Below are positions 32,963 through 42,046 of a stretch of 64,000 nt of DNA, one piece after another. Origin of the DNA: an uncultured Clostridia bacterium (GTDB lineage Bacteria; Bacillota; Clostridia; Oscillospirales; Ruminococcaceae); contig CANPYZ010000008.1 in NCBI GenBank assembly GCA_947589035.1, positions 1-64,000 of the forward strand, in the 5' to 3' direction. The position numbers and the translations under genes were made by a program. How positions within the stretch are numbered: the stretch's first letter is position 1; each line of letters begins with the position of its first letter. Under the pieces are notes generated by a model. The model did not search any database. It had not been told where the DNA came from and was given only the letters and a program-made list of their open reading frames with translations.

Positions 32963-35641
32963 ATGGGTATTTTAACAGCAATTTTCGGTTCTTACAGTGA
33001 AAAAGAACTCGAACGTATTAAACCAATCAAAGATAAAGTTCTCGCACTGGAAGAAGAATATAAAGCTCTTTCTGACGCAGAACTGAAAGAAAAAACAGTA
33101 GAATTTAAAGAACGCATTAAAGAAGGCACGGATACAATAGATTCCCTTCTGCCGGAAGCATTAGCCACCGTTCGGGAAGCCGGCGACAGAGTTCTCGGAA
33201 AACGTGCATTCGAAGTGCAGATTATCGGCGCAATTGTTCTTCATCAGGGACGTATTGCCGAAATGAAAACCGGTGAAGGGAAAACGCTTGTTGCCTGCCT
33301 CGCTGCTTATGCTAACGCTTTATCCGGTCACGGCGTTCACGTTGTCACCGTAAATGACTACTTAGCCAAAACGCAATCAGAAGAAATGGGAAAAGTTCAT
33401 CGTTTTCTGGGTCTGTCCGTTGGTTGTATTCTGCACGGACTGAATAACGCACAACGGCGTGCAGCGTACGCTTGCGACATTACTTACGGAACAAATAACG
33501 AATTTGGTTTCGATTATTTGCGTGATAACATGGTCACTTATAAAAAAGACATGGTGCAGCGTGAATTGAATTTCGCCATTGTGGACGAAGTCGACTCCAT
33601 TCTGATTGATGAAGCCCGTACACCGTTAATTATTTCCGGTCAGGGCGATAAGTCTACAGAATTATATACTTTAGTGGACAAATTCGTCAAAACCCTTACG
33701 CCAATTACTTTCGTTGAAATGGACGACAAAGTCGACCAGGAAGAAATTGCAGAAGGCGCAGATTACATTATTGATGAAAAATCTAAAACTGCTACAATTA
33801 CTAAACAAGGCGTTGAAAAAGCAGAAAAACATTTCCATGTCGATAACCTCATGGCACAGGAAAATATGACCCTTCTGCACCATATTAACCAGGCATTGAA
33901 AGCCGTCGGCATTATGAAAAATGATATTGATTACATCGTGGAAGACGGCGAAGTTGTCATTGTTGATGAATTTACCGGAAGAAAAATGCTCGGCAGACGT
34001 TTCAATGACGGCTTACATCAGGCAATTGAAGCCAAAGAAGGCGTTCAGGTTCAACGTGAATCTAAAACTTTAGCAACAATTACCTTCCAGAATTATTTCC
34101 GGTTATATGCGAAACTTTCCGGTATGACCGGTACGGCAATGACGGAAGAAGACGAATTTAAAGAAATTTACAAATTAGATGTCATCGCCATTCCGACGAA
34201 TAAACCCGTTCAGAGAATTGACCACCCCGACCAGGTTTATCGCTCCGAAAAAGGGAAATTCCTTTCCATTATTGAACAAATTGTGGAATGTCATAAAAAA
34301 GGTCAGCCCGTCCTGGTGGGTACGGTTTCCATTGAAAAATCAGAACTTCTGTCCGCTTTATTAAAAAAGCGTGGCATTAAACATGAAGTGCTTAATGCAA
34401 AATATCACGCTAAAGAAGCGGAAATTGTCGCTCAGGCAGGAAAACTCGGTGCTGTGACCATTGCCACAAACATGGCTGGACGTGGTACGGATATTATTCT
34501 CGGCGGTAATGCGGAATTTACTGCCCGTGCAGAATTACGGAAACTTCAGAAAGAAAATGGCGAACAGCTTTATGATGATGCCATTATTAACGAAGCAATC
34601 GGTTTCGCTGATACAGATAATCAGGAAATTCTGGAAGCCCGTGAAGTTTATCAGAAACTTTACAAAAAATATAATGAAAAAGTGAAAGAAGCTTCCGTTG
34701 CCGTTCGGGAAGCAGGCGGTTTATTCATTATCGGTACAGAACGCCATGAGGCACGCCGTATTGATAACCAGTTGCGTGGGCGTTCCGGTCGTCAGGGTGA
34801 CCCTGGAGAAAGTCGCTTTTTCCTTTCCGTGGAAGACGATTTAATGCGGATTTTCGCCGGCGACAGAATGGAAAACGTCATGAAAACACTTAACGTTGAG
34901 GAAACTCAGCCAATCGAAAGTAAATTCCTGACGAAAATTATTGCTTCTTCTCAGAAAAAAGTAGAGGGCAGAAACTTCAGCATTCGTAAAAATACCCTGA
35001 ATTACGATGATGTCATGAACGCCCAAAGAGAAATTATTTACAAACAGCGTTCACAAGTTCTTAACGGGGAAGATTTACACGAATCTATTTTAAGCATGAT
35101 GGAAGACTTAGTGAAAACAATTACTGGTCAATACCTCGCTGAAGAAGAAGAACAGGATAACTGGAATTTAATCGGCTTGAAAGAATATTTTTCCGGTTGG
35201 CTCTTATCCGAAAATGACTTATCTTTCACAGAAGAAGAACTCCAGAAACAAACGAAAACAACAATTACGGACTTCTTAATTAACAAAATGAAATCGACTT
35301 ACGCCGAAAAAGAAGAAAATTACGGTGAAAAAGTCATTCGTGAATTAGAACGTGTCGTTATGCTCCGTGTAGTTGACACGAAATGGATGGCACATATTGA
35401 CGATATGCAGGAACTCAAGAAAGGCATTAACTTAAGAAGTTACGGACAGAAAAACCCTGTTGTTGAATATCGTTATGAAGGTTTCGAAATGTTCGATGCG
35501 ATGGTCGAAAGTATCCGTGAAGACACAGTGAGAATGCTTTTAACCATTCAGATTCAGCAAGCCCCGCAAAGACAACAGGTCATGAAACCTTACGCCCCGA
35601 ATGCCGGAAGTCCAGAGGCGAAAAAAAATAAACAGGCTTAA
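32963..35641 (+). CDS. secA: Preprotein translocase ATPase SecA
   Basis: 892 residues. Cytoplasmic/membrane ATPase that drives protein export through SecYEG. Walker [12 protein letters not shown], the [16 protein letters not shown] helicase motif II region, [25 protein letters not shown] and the C-terminal wing/scaffold are present. The protein ends in an Ala/Lys-rich tail ([12 protein letters not shown]) without the Cys-rich zinc-binding SecB/lipid-interaction tail found in many SecA proteins. It follows nth but has its own promoter. Confidence 0.97.
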   Translation: MGILTAIFGSYSEKELERIKPIKDKVLALEEEYKALSDAELKEKTVEFKERIKEGTDTIDSLLPEALATVREAGDRVLGKRAFEVQIIGAIVLHQGRIAEMKTGEGKTLVACLAAYANALSGHGVHVVTVNDYLAKTQSEEMGKVHRFLGLSVGCILHGLNNAQRRAAYACDITYGTNNEFGFDYLRDNMVTYKKDMVQRELNFAIVDEVDSILIDEARTPLIISGQGDKSTELYTLVDKFVKTLTPITFVEMDDKVDQEEIAEGADYIIDEKSKTATITKQGVEKAEKHFHVDNLMAQENMTLLHHINQALKAVGIMKNDIDYIVEDGEVVIVDEFTGRKMLGRRFNDGLHQAIEAKEGVQVQRESKTLATITFQNYFRLYAKLSGMTGTAMTEEDEFKEIYKLDVIAIPTNKPVQRIDHPDQVYRSEKGKFLSIIEQIVECHKKGQPVLVGTVSIEKSELLSALLKKRGIKHEVLNAKYHAKEAEIVAQAGKLGAVTIATNMAGRGTDIILGGNAEFTARAELRKLQKENGEQLYDDAIINEAIGFADTDNQEILEAREVYQKLYKKYNEKVKEASVAVREAGGLFIIGTERHEARRIDNQLRGRSGRQGDPGESRFFLSVEDDLMRIFAGDRMENVMKTLNVEETQPIESKFLTKIIASSQKKVEGRNFSIRKNTLNYDDVMNAQREIIYKQRSQVLNGEDLHESILSMMEDLVKTITGQYLAEEEEQDNWNLIGLKEYFSGWLLSENDLSFTEEELQKQTKTTITDFLINKMKSTYAEKEENYGEKVIRELERVVMLRVVDTKWMAHIDDMQELKKGINLRSYGQKNPVVEYRYEGFEMFDAMVESIREDTVRMLLTIQIQQAPQRQQVMKPYAPNAGSPEAKKNKQA

Positions 35642-35660
35642 TGCCGTTGCAGAATTTAGG

Positions 35661-35708
35661 CTCTCTCTTAACAGAGAGGGCTTCTCTGCTTGAAAGCAGG
35701 TGTTTTTT
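35661..35708 (+). terminator. weak terminator or attenuator between secA and the methyltransferase
   Basis: A hairpin CTCTCT/AGAGAG (35661-35678) is followed by CTGCT-TGAA-AGCAG (35686-35699) and GTGTTTTTTT. The T-run overlaps the spacing before the TTG start at 35708, so partial read-through into the next gene is likely. Confidence 0.4.
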
Positions 35709-36487
35709 TGGATTATTTTCATTTTGCAGAATTTTATGATACGCTGACGAAAAATGTTCAATATCCCTTACGGGCGAAAAGAATTGATTTCTTAGTGAAA
35801 AATTATTTAAATACTAATACAGCCGGAAATTTATTATTAGATTTAGCTTGCGGAACAGGTTCACTCAGTGAAGAATTAGCTAAATTACATTATGATGTCA
35901 TTGGTGTGGATTATTCCCCGGCTATGCTGAATTTAGCCATGCAGAAAAAATTTACCAGTCAACTCCCCATTCAATACCTTTGTCAGGATATGAAAGAATT
36001 AGACATGTTCGGCACAATGGACATTACTGTCTGTATGCTTGACAGCCTGAATCATTTAGAAAATTTTCAGGAAGTTCAGCAAGTTTTTCAGAAAGTTTCT
36101 TTATTTGCACAGCCTGGCGGTTTATTTCTTTTCGATATGAATACGCTATATAAACATCATGAAATTTTAAATCAGCAGACTTTTCTTTACGATACGGAAA
36201 ATGTTTTCTGTGCGTGGGAAAATCAGTTAATCGGTGATACTGTCGAAATGCAATTGACATTTTTCGCCCGTGACCCCGAAACAAATCAATATTCCCGTTC
36301 AGAAGAATATATTCGTGAAACTGCTTACCCTATTCCTAAAATTGAACAGGCAATTCAACAAGCTGGTTTACTTCTTTTAGAAGAATTTGATGCAGATGCG
36401 AATTTATTACATCCTGAACGCCTGCTTCCCGTTTCCGAAAAAACAGAACGCATTCTGTTTCTTACGCAAAAACCAAGAAAGAAGTGA
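35708..36487 (+). CDS. Class I SAM-dependent methyltransferase
   Basis: About 260 residues. The SAM-binding motif LLLDLACGTGSLSEELAKL, the acidic loop VIGVDYSPAMLNLA and the CMLDSLNHL segment are typical of small-molecule class I methyltransferases; the substrate is unknown. TTG 35708 (DYFHFAEFYDTL) is preferred, with AGGTG six bases upstream; an earlier TTG at 35690 would place the start inside a hairpin. It ends eight bases before the hslO ATG, so the two are cotranscribed. Confidence 0.87.
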   Translation: MDYFHFAEFYDTLTKNVQYPLRAKRIDFLVKNYLNTNTAGNLLLDLACGTGSLSEELAKLHYDVIGVDYSPAMLNLAMQKKFTSQLPIQYLCQDMKELDMFGTMDITVCMLDSLNHLENFQEVQQVFQKVSLFAQPGGLFLFDMNTLYKHHEILNQQTFLYDTENVFCAWENQLIGDTVEMQLTFFARDPETNQYSRSEEYIRETAYPIPKIEQAIQQAGLLLLEEFDADANLLHPERLLPVSEKTERILFLTQKPRKK

Positions 36488-36495
36488 TTTTCTTA

Positions 36496-37362
36496 ATGAG
36501 TATTCTTAAAAGAGCCATTTCCGCTGACGGCAGTGTAATTGTTTCAGCAATTGACGCTAAAGAAATGATTTCCCGAATGGAACAAATTCATTGCCCTTCT
36601 GCCGTAGTCACTGCCGCTCTCGGAAGATTAACAATTGCCGCTTCATTAATGGGTTACAACCAGAAAAATGAAACTGACCGCTTAACCATTCGCATTGACG
36701 GCGACGGGCAAATCGGCAGTATGGTTGCCATTTCCGACAGTCACGGCAATGTCCGCTGCTGTGCGGATAATTATATTGTTGAAATTCCTTTGAATAATAA
36801 ACATAAACTCGATGTCGGAAAAGCCGTCGGAAACGGCACGCTTTCCGTGATGAAAGACTTAGGGTTAAAAGAACCCTATGTCGGAACAATTCCTTTAGTT
36901 TCCGGCGAAATTGCGGAAGATATTGCAAGTTATTTCGCTAATAGTGAACAAATTCCAACAGTGTTAAGCCTCGGCGTTCTCGTTGCTCCTGATTTAACCG
37001 TAAAGCAAGCCGGCGGTTTTCTTCTTCAGTTACTTCCTTTCGCAGACGAAAATTGCATTCCCGTTTTAGAAAAAAATATTGCCGCTATGCCAAACATTAC
37101 AACAATGCTTGAAAACGGCATGACGGCTGAAGAAATTGCTTTACAATGTCTTGACGGTTTATCGCCAAATCTTTTAGATACAGGAGAAGCCAATTATCTT
37201 TGCGATTGCTCCCGTGAACGTACTTCTAAAATATTAATCAGTCTCGGCAAAACAGAATTGCAGAATTTAGCCGATTCTCAGGAAAAAATTGAAGTCTGTT
37301 GTCATTTCTGTAACAAAACTTACCAGTTCACCCCGAATGAAATTCTTTCCTTAATAAAATAA
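36496..37362 (+). CDS. hslO: Redox-regulated chaperone Hsp33
   Basis: 288 residues from ATG 36496. Hsp33 is a cytoplasmic holdase switched on by oxidation of a zinc site: the C-terminal CDC and CHFC motifs (YLCDCSRERTSK, VCCHFCNKTYQF) are present with the normal spacing. Other conserved segments are AVVTAALGRLTIAASLMG and LVSGEIAEDIASYF. GTG at 36484 gives a slightly longer frame but has less support. A shared terminator follows. Confidence 0.95.
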   Translation: MSILKRAISADGSVIVSAIDAKEMISRMEQIHCPSAVVTAALGRLTIAASLMGYNQKNETDRLTIRIDGDGQIGSMVAISDSHGNVRCCADNYIVEIPLNNKHKLDVGKAVGNGTLSVMKDLGLKEPYVGTIPLVSGEIAEDIASYFANSEQIPTVLSLGVLVAPDLTVKQAGGFLLQLLPFADENCIPVLEKNIAAMPNITTMLENGMTAEEIALQCLDGLSPNLLDTGEANYLCDCSRERTSKILISLGKTELQNLADSQEKIEVCCHFCNKTYQFTPNEILSLIK

Positions 37363-37376
37363 TTTTTATTTAAAAT

Positions 37377-37410
37377 AAAAAGCCCTCTTCTTGAATTAGT
37401 GAGGGCTTTT
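37377..37410. terminator. bidirectional terminator
   Basis: AAAAGCCCTC (37377-37386) pairs with GAGGGCTTTT (37401-37410), between two convergent genes. Confidence 0.85.
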
Positions 37411-37419
37411 AATTATTTA

Positions 37420-38103
37420 TTATTTAAATAAAGAGAAAAACGCTGAAGCCGCTGAAGCTGTTGCCGCAGCAGAGGCACTATTCGCAGCATCTACAGAGGC
37501 TCTCGCTGAAATTTCTGATAACATTTCCACTCTTGCCTGATGACGTTCCACTTCCAAAAGATTCAACGCTTCTTTTAAAGAACTTGCACGCATATTATTT
37601 AAATAATTGTACATCATGACAAAACTTGTGCTGTCTCGGTAATCATAGGGAAGCCAGGAAATTACTTCATCATTTTTCAACGTTTCCAGTTCAGCCCGCT
37701 TTTCTGAAAGATTCTGATTCACTTCAGCTAATTTTTTCTTGCTGGAATTGTATTTGCTAATTGTATGCACAATCACAACAATTCCCAGAAGATAGAAGAT
37801 AATCAAAGCCACTCCGAGGATAATAAAATGGTCTCTTCTGGTTTTGTCTGAATGTTTTTCAAGTTCAGGCAGTTCACTTTCCAGTTTCGCTATCTCGTCT
37901 TCCGTTTGTTTTAATGCTGTCATCACTTCAAAACTGTTGTTCATTTTGTCCAGAAGTAATGCCCTTTCCTGTTCAGGGTCAGCAATCGTTGCCACACGAT
38001 TAGTATTAGCAACACTGATTGCCGTTTCTTGCTGAGAACCCCCGCAAGCAGGACAGAATGCTGCATTTTCCGCTATTTCTGCGCCACAATGTTTACAAAA
38101 CAT
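37420..38103 (-). CDS. zinc-ribbon membrane protein of unknown function
   Basis: 227 residues. An N-terminal zinc ribbon (FCKHCGAEIAENAAFCPACG), a coiled coil at about 50-90, a single membrane segment (FIILGVALIIFYLLGIVVIV) and a second coiled coil. The C-terminus is Ala/Ser-rich (AANSASAAATASAASAFF). Proteins with this start are common in Clostridia but their function is not established. Monocistronic with its own promoter; GGAGG precedes the ATG. Confidence 0.85.
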   Translation of the reverse strand: MFCKHCGAEIAENAAFCPACGGSQQETAISVANTNRVATIADPEQERALLLDKMNNSFEVMTALKQTEDEIAKLESELPELEKHSDKTRRDHFIILGVALIIFYLLGIVVIVHTISKYNSSKKKLAEVNQNLSEKRAELETLKNDEVISWLPYDYRDSTSFVMMYNYLNNMRASSLKEALNLLEVERHQARVEMLSEISARASVDAANSASAAATASAASAFFSLFK

Positions 38104-38139
38104 GAATAAAACCTCCGCTTTTCTTTAAAGTTCTTTTTT

Positions 38140-38168
38140 ATTATAAAATATCCATAAAGAAAAGTCAA
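38140..38168 (-). promoter_or_regulatory. sigma-A promoter of the zinc-ribbon gene
   Basis: On the minus strand TTGACT (38168-38163) and TATAAT (38145-38140), spacer 17. Confidence 0.75.
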
Positions 38169-38221
38169 GATAAAATGCTTAATTTTCAGAGCGGGTCAAC
38201 AGAACGCATTCTAAGCCTTTT

Positions 38222-38246
38222 TTTCGTCAACATACTGTTGACGAAA
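38222..38246. promoter_or_regulatory. 10-bp inverted repeat between divergent genes
   Basis: TTTCGTCAAC and GTTGACGAAA are perfectly complementary with a 5-base centre. It lies just upstream of the sirtuin -35 box, so an operator is possible. It is not followed by a clear T-run, so it does not look like a terminator. Confidence 0.45.
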
Positions 38247-38264
38247 TTTCTTGAAAATTTTCAC

Positions 38265-38293
38265 TTGCATTTTTTCAGAAAATGTGCTATAAT
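38265..38293 (+). promoter_or_regulatory. promoter of the sirtuin gene
   Basis: TTGCAT at 38265-38270 and TATAAT at 38288-38293, spacer 17. Confidence 0.7.
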
Positions 38294-38327
38294 GAAAAAT
38301 GAAAAAATATGATTTGGAGGAATTTTC

Positions 38328-39044
38328 ATGCAGATTCAACAATTGCAGGAAATAATTGACCATGCGAAAAATATGGTGTTCTTCGGCGGTGCTGGTGTGT
38401 CCACGGAAAGCGGTATTCCGGATTTCCGGAGCGTGGACGGGCTTTATGCACAGAAATATCATGATATTATGCCGGAAGAAATTATCAGTCACCATTATTT
38501 TTTGCAGCATACGAAAGAATTTTATACATTCTATCGGGATAAAATGATTTTCCTTGAGGCTGAACCAAATGCCGCACACCGGAAACTCGCTGAATGGGAA
38601 CAGAAAGGCATTCTTTCAGCGGTAATTACACAAAATATTGACGGCTTGCACCAAAAAGCAGGAAGTCAGAACGTTTTGGAATTACATGGAAGTATTCACC
38701 GGAATTATTGCCAGAAATGCGGAAAATTTTTCCCTGTGGAAAAAATTCTTGAATCGGAAAACATTCCGGAATGTGACTGCGGCGGTGTCATTAAGCCTGA
38801 CGTAGTACTTTATGAAGAAGGACTCGACCAGAATATTATTCGGAAATCTGTGGAAGCTATTCAACAGGCAGACGTGTTAATCATTGGCGGAACGTCTCTG
38901 AATGTTTATCCGGCTGCCGGATTTATCCATTATTTTCGGGGAAAGCATTTAATTATTATCAATCGGGATAAAACACCGGCAGACGATTCAGCAGAACTTT
39001 GCCTTCATGAAAAAATCGGAGAAGTTTTTTCAGCTCTGCACTAA
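38328..39044 (+). CDS. NAD-dependent protein deacylase (sirtuin)
   Basis: 238 residues, Sir2 family. NAD-binding GAGVSTESGIPDFRS, catalytic TQNIDGLHQKAG with His in ELHGSIHRNYC, a four-Cys zinc site (CQKCG and CDCGG) and the substrate loop GVIKPDVVLYEEGL are all present. It removes acetyl or acyl groups from lysines in the cytoplasm; the targets cannot be told. The 3' end overlaps the convergent 1-phosphofructokinase gene by 15 bases. Confidence 0.94.
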   Translation: MQIQQLQEIIDHAKNMVFFGGAGVSTESGIPDFRSVDGLYAQKYHDIMPEEIISHHYFLQHTKEFYTFYRDKMIFLEAEPNAAHRKLAEWEQKGILSAVITQNIDGLHQKAGSQNVLELHGSIHRNYCQKCGKFFPVEKILESENIPECDCGGVIKPDVVLYEEGLDQNIIRKSVEAIQQADVLIIGGTSLNVYPAAGFIHYFRGKHLIIINRDKTPADDSAELCLHEKIGEVFSALH

Positions 39045-39941
39045 TTTCCGGTAAAGTTCAGCAATTTGTTCTTTCGTCGCTAATTCTCCTGAAAAAGCAC
39101 TCGCACTTCCGGCGGAAACACCTAAATATAACGCATTCAGAAAATTCTGCGATTTTTCATAAGCGGCTAAAAATCCGGCAAGCATGGAATCTCCTGCTCC
39201 TGTTGCACTGACAACATTCCCACGGAAAGCCGCTTGCTGGTAAATTTCCCCGTCTTCACAAACTAAAACCGCTCCTTTTTCCGCCATTGAAACTAAAACA
39301 TTCCTTGCGCCCCATTCCTGAACTTTCTGCGCATAGCGAATCACTTCTGACGGGCGGTGAAGCTTTACGCCGAATAATTCGCCTAATTCATGATGATTCG
39401 GCTTAATTAAAAACGGATGATATGCGAACGTTTTCTTCAGGAGTTCTCCGGAAGCGTCCACGGCGAAACGAATATTTTTTTCCTGATATTTCTGCATAAT
39501 GTCGCAATACATGCTGTCCGGCAGAAATTCCGGAATGCTTCCGGCTAATACTAACGTATCCCCTTCTTGCATTTGGTCAAGTCTTGCAAAAAGCTGCTGC
39601 AAGGATTGTTCATCTATGCAAGCCCCTTTGCCGTTGATTTCCGTTTCCTGATGAGTAATTAACTTAATATTAATGCGGGTATTCCCTTCAGGAAGCATAA
39701 TTAATTCTTGCGGAATATTATCTTGTTTCAGCAGTGCGGAAAGCATTGCACCGGTAAACCCCGCAATAAAGCCTAATGCTACTGTTTCCACGCCTAAATG
39801 ATGCAGAACAGTAGAAACATTTATGCCTTTTCCGCCGGCTTGTAAACTTTCCCGACTGGTGCGGTTGACTTGTCCGGAATGAAATTCGTCAAGATGAATC
39901 CGGTAATCTAATGCCGGATTACAAGTTAAAGTATAAATCAT
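39030..39941 (-). CDS. fruK: 1-phosphofructokinase family sugar kinase
   Basis: 303 residues, PfkB family, FruK/LacC group. The start MIYTLTCNPALDYRIHLDEF, the GGKGINVSTVLHHLG segment and the catalytic GAGDSMLAGFLAAYE are typical. It phosphorylates fructose-1-phosphate (FruK) or tagatose-6-phosphate (LacC); no PTS genes lie nearby to decide. GGAA precedes the ATG. Confidence 0.88.
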   Translation of the reverse strand: MIYTLTCNPALDYRIHLDEFHSGQVNRTSRESLQAGGKGINVSTVLHHLGVETVALGFIAGFTGAMLSALLKQDNIPQELIMLPEGNTRINIKLITHQETEINGKGACIDEQSLQQLFARLDQMQEGDTLVLAGSIPEFLPDSMYCDIMQKYQEKNIRFAVDASGELLKKTFAYHPFLIKPNHHELGELFGVKLHRPSEVIRYAQKVQEWGARNVLVSMAEKGAVLVCEDGEIYQQAAFRGNVVSATGAGDSMLAGFLAAYEKSQNFLNALYLGVSAGSASAFSGELATKEQIAELYRKLVQS

Positions 39942-40007
39942 AAAAAAATTCCTCTTTTTGAAAAAATTTCCAGTGATAATTATTTCGCAAATGCTTATAC
40001 TAACCTT

Positions 40008-40025
40008 GCGGCAGGAAAACGCCGC
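40008..40025 (+). other. small hairpin in the SASP leader
   Basis: GCGGC (40008-40012) pairs with GCCGC (40021-40025) about 40 bases before the start codon. Confidence 0.3.
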
Positions 40026-40062
40026 TTGAATTTGAAAAAGATTATCACAAAGGAGATTGTTG

Positions 40063-40245
40063 ATGATGAAAGGCGAAATGACTCAGAAGGGCAGAGAAGC
40101 TCTTGAACGTTTCAAAATGGAATCCGCAAATGAAGTAGGTGTCAACCTGAAGCCTGGCGATAACGGCGACCTGACTGCAAGAGAAGCCGGAAAAATTGGC
40201 GGGCAGATGGTCAAGAAAATGATTGACTCCTACAAAATGCAGTAA
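40063..40245 (+). CDS. Alpha/beta-type small acid-soluble spore protein
   Basis: 60 residues. It has the two SASP signatures: EALERFKMESANEVGV, with the GPR protease-type Glu site region, and GDLTAREAGKIGGQMVKKMI, the DNA-binding helix. Such proteins coat and protect DNA in dormant spores. AAGGAG is seven bases before ATG 40063. No sigma-A promoter is visible; TGATA about 17 bases before TATACTA (39994-40001) is weakly like a forespore sigma-G site. Monocistronic, with a terminator. Confidence 0.93.
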   Translation: MMKGEMTQKGREALERFKMESANEVGVNLKPGDNGDLTAREAGKIGGQMVKKMIDSYKMQ

Positions 40246-40272
40246 ATTAAGTTTCTCTGCGTTTTTGATAAG

Positions 40273-40308
40273 AATCCCTGTTCCGGAATACTGGAGCAGG
40301 GATTTTTG
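40273..40308 (+). terminator. SASP gene terminator
   Basis: AATCCCTG (40273-40280) pairs with CAGGGATT (40297-40304), then TTTTG. Confidence 0.8.
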
Positions 40309-40318
40309 CATTTAAAGT

Positions 40319-41860
40319 TTATCTCTTGATAAAATATTCTTCATACCAGACAAGAAACGTGTAAATTGTCCAGACTTTCCGCCATAAGTCAGAATTTCCT
40401 CCGACATATTCAGCGAAAATTTTTTCCAGTTCTTCTAAATGGAAAAATTTTCCGGCATATTCACTGTGAAATTTCGCTTTCACATCAGCGTTATAGCGGT
40501 CGTCTGCAAGCCATATCCGAATCGGAACAATAAAGCCTAATTTCTTCCGGAAGGCAATTTCTTCAGGAAGTACTTTTGCGGCAGCCGTCCGGAAAGCAAT
40601 TTTATTCTGTTCGGCATTCACTTTAAATTTCGAAGGCATTCGGGAAGCAATGTCAAACACTCTGCGGTCTGTTAAGGGCATTCGAATTTCTAAACCGGCA
40701 GCTGTACTCATTTTGTCAACATTCAAATAAATATCGCCCTCAAGCCAAATCTGAATATCTACATTGCACATTTTTGTCATCGGGTCAAGCCCTTCAGATT
40801 CTTCATAAATCGATTTCACTAAATGAATCGGCAAAATTTCCGGATTATAACATTGCAGAAGTTTTTGCTTTTCTTCTTCTTTCATAATATTAGTATTGCC
40901 AACATAGAAATTTTTCAGATTTTCGCCGTAACGTTCTGCATTCCGGTAAATATTATACCCTCCGAAAAATTCATCTGCACCTTCACCGGAATAGCATAAT
41001 TTAGTATGCTTTGCCGTTGCCTGACACCCTAATGTAAACACAATCGCTGAAGCATCTGCAAGCGGTTGTTCCATTTCATACATGACATACGGCACAACGG
41101 AAAAATATTCTTCCGGTTGAATATTACAAACCGAATGTTCCACGTGGAGCAATTCAGCCGTTTTCGCAGCGATTTTCGATTCGTCGAAACGTTCTTCATC
41201 ATATCCGCAAGAGTCCGCACGTTTCGCATCAGACATTGCTAACACATAAGAAGAATCTACTCCGCCGGAAAGAAATGATTCCGCTGTTTCATCTTCCGTT
41301 TTGATTTCCAGAAACATTTGCTGAACGGTTTCATGAATTTCTTCCGCCCATTGGTCAAGCGTTTTGCTGTTATCCGGTTGAAATTCCGGTTTCCAGTAGC
41401 GTTGAATGGTTAATTCACCATTCCGGAACTTCAGCCAATGCCCGGGCATTAACTTTTTCACGCCTTTGAAAAATGTTTCCTCTCCGGCAACATAAGTTAA
41501 AGAAAGATAAATCTGCAACATATCTAAATTTAATTCTTTAACAAATCCTTCCTGTGAAAGAATGTCCCGAATCATTGTGCCATATAATAACTTTCCATTT
41601 TTTGTTAAATAATAATAAAATGGCTTCGTTCCGAATTGGTCACGCAAACAGAATAATTCCTGTTTTTCCTCGTCCCAAATCGCAAGGGCAAACATTCCGT
41701 AAAGATGTTCCGGCATTGCTTCCCCCCATGTTTCATATGCTTTCAGTAATAATTCCTGTTCCCGTTCTTCTCTCGATAAACCGGAAACATTGACATTCAG
41801 TTCCTGACTGAGGGCTTGCCAGTTGCGAATATGCCCCCGATAAGTTTCAAGTCTAAGCAT
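40319..41860 (-). CDS. Asparagine synthase-like protein lacking the N-terminal glutaminase nucleophile
   Basis: About 513 residues against roughly 610-630 for AsnB. The synthetase domain is complete: pyrophosphate loop SFLSGGVDSSYV, YSGEGADEFFGGYNIY and the C-terminal helical domain. The N-terminal half begins inside the glutamine-amidotransferase domain (ALSQELN, then GMFALAIWDEEKQELFCLRDQFG). It lacks the first 80-90 residues, including the catalytic Cys2 and the HRGPD region. The gene has its own promoter (41881-41909) and CCGGAGG eight bases before ATG 41860, so this is not a simple 5' truncation. It may use free ammonia or make a different amide. A parS-like 16-mer lies within it at 41137-41152. 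Confidence 0.85.
   Translation of the reverse strand: MLRLETYRGHIRNWQALSQELNVNVSGLSREEREQELLLKAYETWGEAMPEHLYGMFALAIWDEEKQELFCLRDQFGTKPFYYYLTKNGKLLYGTMIRDILSQEGFVKELNLDMLQIYLSLTYVAGEETFFKGVKKLMPGHWLKFRNGELTIQRYWKPEFQPDNSKTLDQWAEEIHETVQQMFLEIKTEDETAESFLSGGVDSSYVLAMSDAKRADSCGYDEERFDESKIAAKTAELLHVEHSVCNIQPEEYFSVVPYVMYEMEQPLADASAIVFTLGCQATAKHTKLCYSGEGADEFFGGYNIYRNAERYGENLKNFYVGNTNIMKEEEKQKLLQCYNPEILPIHLVKSIYEESEGLDPMTKMCNVDIQIWLEGDIYLNVDKMSTAAGLEIRMPLTDRRVFDIASRMPSKFKVNAEQNKIAFRTAAAKVLPEEIAFRKKLGFIVPIRIWLADDRYNADVKAKFHSEYAGKFFHLEELEKIFAEYVGGNSDLWRKVWTIYTFLVWYEEYFIKR
41137..41152. promoter_or_regulatory. second parS-like sequence, inside a coding region
   Basis: TGTTCCACGTGGAGCA differs from the palindrome core at 25013-25028 at one position. 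It lies in the asparagine-synthase-like gene; parS sites are often within genes. Confidence 0.45.
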
Positions 41861-41880
41861 GAAAAACACCTCCGGTTCTT

Positions 41881-41909
41881 ATTATAACATATCTGAAAAA
41901 AATTTTCAA
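41881..41909 (-). promoter_or_regulatory. promoter of the asparagine-synthase-like gene
   Basis: On the minus strand TTGAAA (41909-41904) and TATAAT (41886-41881), spacer 17. Confidence 0.65.
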
Positions 41910-41973
41910 TATCTTTTTGAAAAAAATCACAAACCTGTCAACAGATTTTCATTTTTCAGTAAACAAAAAGCAC

Positions 41974-42002
41974 TTGACAAGAACATCAAAAAAGTGTATA
42001 AT
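41974..42002 (+). promoter_or_regulatory. sigma-A promoter of the lipoprotein gene
   Basis: TTGACA at 41974-41979 and TATAAT at 41997-42002, spacer 17. Confidence 0.85.
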
Positions 42003-42046
42003 GAAATAAACGTCAAAAAGAAGTTTTCGAAAGGAAGGTATATTTC

